A DNA stretch of 47,285 nt from Gammaproteobacteria bacterium. GTDB lineage: Bacteria; Pseudomonadota; Gammaproteobacteria; Pseudomonadales; Cellvibrionaceae. This document shows, piece by piece, positions 45,422 to 47,285 of the stretch. How positions within the stretch are numbered: position 1 is the stretch's first letter; the number at the start of each line of letters is the position of its first letter. The stretch covers positions 1 through 47,285 of the forward strand of contig JAHZJJ010000115.1 of assembly GCA_022600975.1 (NCBI GenBank), in the 5' to 3' direction. The notes beneath the pieces are model-generated. The model was not told the origin of the DNA and did no database searches. It saw only the letters and a program-made list of their open reading frames with translations. Both the position numbers and the translations under genes were made by a program.

Positions 45422-46105
45422 ATGCGTTGGATAGTTTTGATATTGGCAGTTGCCAACCTGAGTTTGTTTGGATGGTTTTATTTGTTTGATGAGACTGTGG
45501 CGCCGAAGGTGGAGCTGCAACTGCCATCATCTTCCAAGGCGGAGGCAAGAATAGATTTGGCGCGCAAAACCGATTCGACTTTTGTGCCCAGGCCAGCTGT
45601 TCTGCCGTCTGGAAGTGAGCCGCTGTGCACGATGCTAGGCCCTGTTGATCAGCCATTGCAAGGTGAGAATATAGTACAGCGGCTTCAAGCTTTGGAGTTG
45701 GAGGCGCGCCTGCAGGATATCGAGAGGCAAGGGCAAATGCATACCTGGGTGTACCTGCCCCCATTGAGGTCGCGGCGTGAGGCTTATCGCAAGTTGCGAG
45801 AGTTGCAGGAAGCGGGTTTGGATAGTTATGTTATTCCTAAAGGTTCGTTCGCCAAGGGCATTTCTTTTGGTATTTTTTCTGAACACGAACGTGCTGAAGC
45901 TTTGGCCAAGAGACTGTACGAGCGAGGGATTAGTGTAAAGCTGCATCGAAAGCCACAGCTTTACACTGAGCGTTGGGTGGTGTTACCTGCTGATGGCCAT
46001 GATTATTTAGCAGCAGATTTTTGGCAGAAGTTGCAGCGCGAGTTTCCTTGGGTGCATCGAAGGCAGGAGCCTTGTCAGCAGCTGCAATCGCCCGAGATAA
46101 TATAG
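45422..46105 (+). CDS. SPOR-domain membrane protein
   Basis: This 227-residue protein has one N-terminal membrane helix (about residues 2-22), a flexible region, and a C-terminal SPOR-like segment. The pattern is LCTMLGP near residue 62, then HTWVYLPPL, SRREAYRKLRELQEAG and SFGIFSEHERAEALAKRLYERG. SPOR domains bind denuded peptidoglycan at division sites. A protein of this kind between coaX and the tRNA-tuf cluster is typical of Pseudomonas and relatives. There is no strong ribosome binding site at the ATG; two overlapping seven-codon frames lie just upstream, the first with a good ribosome binding site, which may couple translation. Confidence 0.82.
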   Translation: MRWIVLILAVANLSLFGWFYLFDETVAPKVELQLPSSSKAEARIDLARKTDSTFVPRPAVLPSGSEPLCTMLGPVDQPLQGENIVQRLQALELEARLQDIERQGQMHTWVYLPPLRSRREAYRKLRELQEAGLDSYVIPKGSFAKGISFGIFSEHERAEALAKRLYERGISVKLHRKPQLYTERWVVLPADGHDYLAADFWQKLQREFPWVHRRQEPCQQLQSPEII

Positions 46106-46187
46106 AGCAGGCGTGGTCGGTGAGGCTGTCTGCGGATAGCTGGCAGCAGGTGGCAGAAAATTCTTTTCTAGATGGTGATATTGAAGG

Positions 46188-46216
46188 TTGCTTGTCGGCG
46201 TAACTTCCCCTAGAAT
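46188..46216 (+). promoter_or_regulatory. Promoter of the tRNA-tuf operon with GC-rich discriminator
   Basis: TTGCTT (46188-46193) and TAGAAT (46211-46216) are exactly 17 bases apart, about 50 bases before the first tRNA. The discriminator after the -10 (CCCGCC) is GC-rich, the hallmark of stable-RNA promoters repressed by ppGpp and DksA in enterobacteria. Confidence 0.7.
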
Positions 46217-46266
46217 CCCGCCTCCACGTTGCGATGGGGTGAGCAATCCCAGAGTGGAAACTTAGA

Positions 46267-46342
46267 GCTGGCGTAGCTCAGTTGGTAGAGCAGCTGACTT
46301 GTAATCAGCCGGTCGGGGGTTCGACTCCTCTCGCCAGCTCCA
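46267..46342 (+). tRNA. tRNA-Thr (anticodon TGT)
   Basis: This is a 76-base cloverleaf. Acceptor GCTGGCG (46267-46273) pairs with CGCCAGC (46332-46338), then a discriminator T and an encoded CCA. The anticodon arm CTGAC-TTGTAAT-CAG places TGT in the loop. The T arm contains GGTTCGACTCC. It is the first of four tRNA genes in the order Thr-Tyr-Gly-Thr, matching E. coli thrU-tyrU-glyT-thrT before tufB. Confidence 0.97.
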
Positions 46343-46463
46343 TTTTGTTTATGGCCTTGTATAGTTTGTTTGCGGTTTTTTGAGAGTTCATGTAGGTCTG
46401 TGAATTTGATAGAGATTTGTTGACAGCAGCAAGGCTCGTGTAGAGAATACACGCCGCTTTCGA

Positions 46464-46547
46464 GCAGGGGTTCCCGAGTGGCCAAAGGGATCAGACTGTA
46501 AATCTGACGCGCAAGCTTCGGTGGTTCGAATCCACCCCCCTGCACCA
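46464..46547 (+). tRNA. tRNA-Tyr (anticodon GTA)
   Basis: This is an 84-base class II tRNA. Acceptor GCAGGGG (46464-46470) pairs with CCCCTGC (46537-46543), then discriminator A and an encoded CCA. The anticodon loop is CTGTAAA with GTA. The long variable arm (around ACGCGCAAGCTTCGGT) is characteristic of bacterial tRNA-Tyr. Confidence 0.97.
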
Positions 46548-46627
46548 GTTTGAGTTGAGGTTGAGTGAGTTTAATTCGATGTTATGTCGGCCGGCAAGTT
46601 GTTGGTTTTGGCTCGGAATTCCTCTAA

Positions 46628-46701
<74 letters not shown>

Positions 46702-46809
46702 TTTTAAAGTATAAATTTTAAAATGGCAGCTTAATAGTTTTTGCCTGGAGTTAGTGGCGCCCGAGTATTTTAGAGCTCAGCGGCCTTCTTCTTCAGGAAG
46801 TTGAGTGAG

Positions 46810-46884
46810 GCTCATGTAGCTCAGGGGTAGAGCACACCCTTGGTAAGGGTGAGGTCGACGGTTCAATTCCGTCCATGAGCTCCA
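46810..46884 (+). tRNA. tRNA-Thr (anticodon GGT)
   Basis: This is a 75-base cloverleaf. Acceptor GCTCATG (46810-46816) pairs with CATGAGC (46874-46880), then T and an encoded CCA. The anticodon stem-loop ACCC-TTGGTAA-GGGT holds GGT. It is the last tRNA before tuf. Confidence 0.97.
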
Positions 46885-47018
46885 GTATTTGATAGCCGCG
46901 GATGTTAGCGCATGCGCGGTTGCTCGTATCCGGTGGTTTTGCTTTGCGATGGACCTGGATACAAGGTGTTTTTCATTAAAATCGCATGTTAGGCACGCCT
47001 GTAAATAGGAGGCTCGCA

Positions 47019-47285
47019 ATGGGCAAAGAAAAATTTGAACGTTCCAAGCCCCACGTCAACGTGGGCACTATAGGTCACGTTGACCATGGTAAAACCACAC
47101 TGACAGCCGCATTGACGCGGGTGTGTTCAGAAGTCTGGGGTGGTGATGCGGTCGCTTTCGACGGTATCGACAATGCACCGGAAGAGCGTGAGCGCGGCAT
47201 TACTATCGCCACCTCCCACGTGGAATATGAGTCCCCGATCCGTCACTATGCCCACGTAGACTGCCCAGGTCACGCCGACTATGTG
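47019..47285 (+). CDS. tuf: Elongation factor Tu (5' part; runs off the window)
   Basis: EF-Tu delivers aminoacyl-tRNA to the ribosome. Only the first 89 codons are inside the window. The P-loop [13 protein letters not shown] (about residues 19-31), the switch I region [10 protein letters not shown] and the start of DCPGHADYV are all present. The ribosome binding site AGGAGG (47007-47012) is strong. Placement after the four tRNAs corresponds to tufB in E. coli, with which it would share a transcript. Confidence 0.97.
   Translation, partial: MGKEKFERSKPHVNVGTIGHVDHGKTTLTAALTRVCSEVWGGDAVAFDGIDNAPEERERGITIATSHVEYESPIRHYAHVDCPGHADYV

Noticed and set aside
46210..46545. 111-codon minus-strand frame over two tRNA genes
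   Set aside because: It is antisense to tRNA-Thr and tRNA-Tyr; such frames are a well-known annotation artefact.
46777..47019. 80-codon minus-strand frame over tRNA-Thr(GGT)
   Set aside because: Antisense to a tRNA gene; a typical spurious product with no ribosome binding site.

Overview
The window looks like ordinary chromosome from a marine-type gammaproteobacterium, probably a relative of Cellvibrionales/Pseudomonadales. This is inferred from gene order and protein character, not from a database search. Several blocks follow Pseudomonas-like or enterobacterial synteny: rpoH-ftsX-ftsE-ftsY with divergent rsmD; mtaD-ubiG-mupP-yciK; gyrA-serC-pheA-tyrA::aroA-cmk-rpsA-ihfB-lapA-lapB-pyrF; and birA-coaX-SPOR protein-tRNA(Thr,Tyr,Gly,Thr)-tuf. 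Coding density is high, and most of the window is housekeeping.

Layout. Positions 1-3,700 hold a small CsrA-like protein behind a terminator-like hairpin, the tRNA hydroxylase trhO, the Fe-S carrier apbC/mrp and a GNAT acetyltransferase. Positions 3,800-9,150, on the minus strand, carry trmB, a DUF423 membrane protein, rpoH and the ftsY-ftsE-ftsX division/secretion cluster, with rsmD on the opposite strand. Positions 9,900-19,500 are more accessory: a Tricorn-type S41 protease, a 757-base gene-free stretch, a beta carbonic anhydrase, a double-rubredoxin/rubredoxin-reductase fusion, a flavin reductase-like protein, a glycerophosphodiesterase and an exported amidohydrolase. Positions 19,670-23,260 (minus) hold ubiquinone synthesis (ubiG), cell-wall recycling (mupP), an SDR (yciK) and an S-adenosylhomocysteine/methylthioadenosine deaminase. 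Positions 23,467-36,231 (plus) hold gyrA, serine and aromatic amino-acid synthesis, cmk, rpsA, ihfB, the lapA-lapB lipopolysaccharide control pair and pyrF.

Positions 36,343-42,130 are again accessory: a ComEA-like protein, a roughly 265-base IS200/IS605-type element with no transposase, an orphan polyprenyl-phosphate sugar transferase, and a translationally coupled exported hydrolase plus NatAB-type ABC transporter. The window ends with alr, birA, coaX, a SPOR-domain protein, four tRNA genes behind a stringent-type promoter, and the 5' end of tuf.

The observations most worth a second look are: (1) the transposase-less IS605-like element, which is a chain of at least six hairpins; (2) the CsrA-like protein that lacks the family's RNA-contacting arginines and sits behind an attenuator-like hairpin; (3) the fusion of two rubredoxins with their reductase; (4) the absence of a hisC-type aminotransferase from the aromatic cluster. 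I found no CRISPR array, no prophage and no complete insertion sequence.
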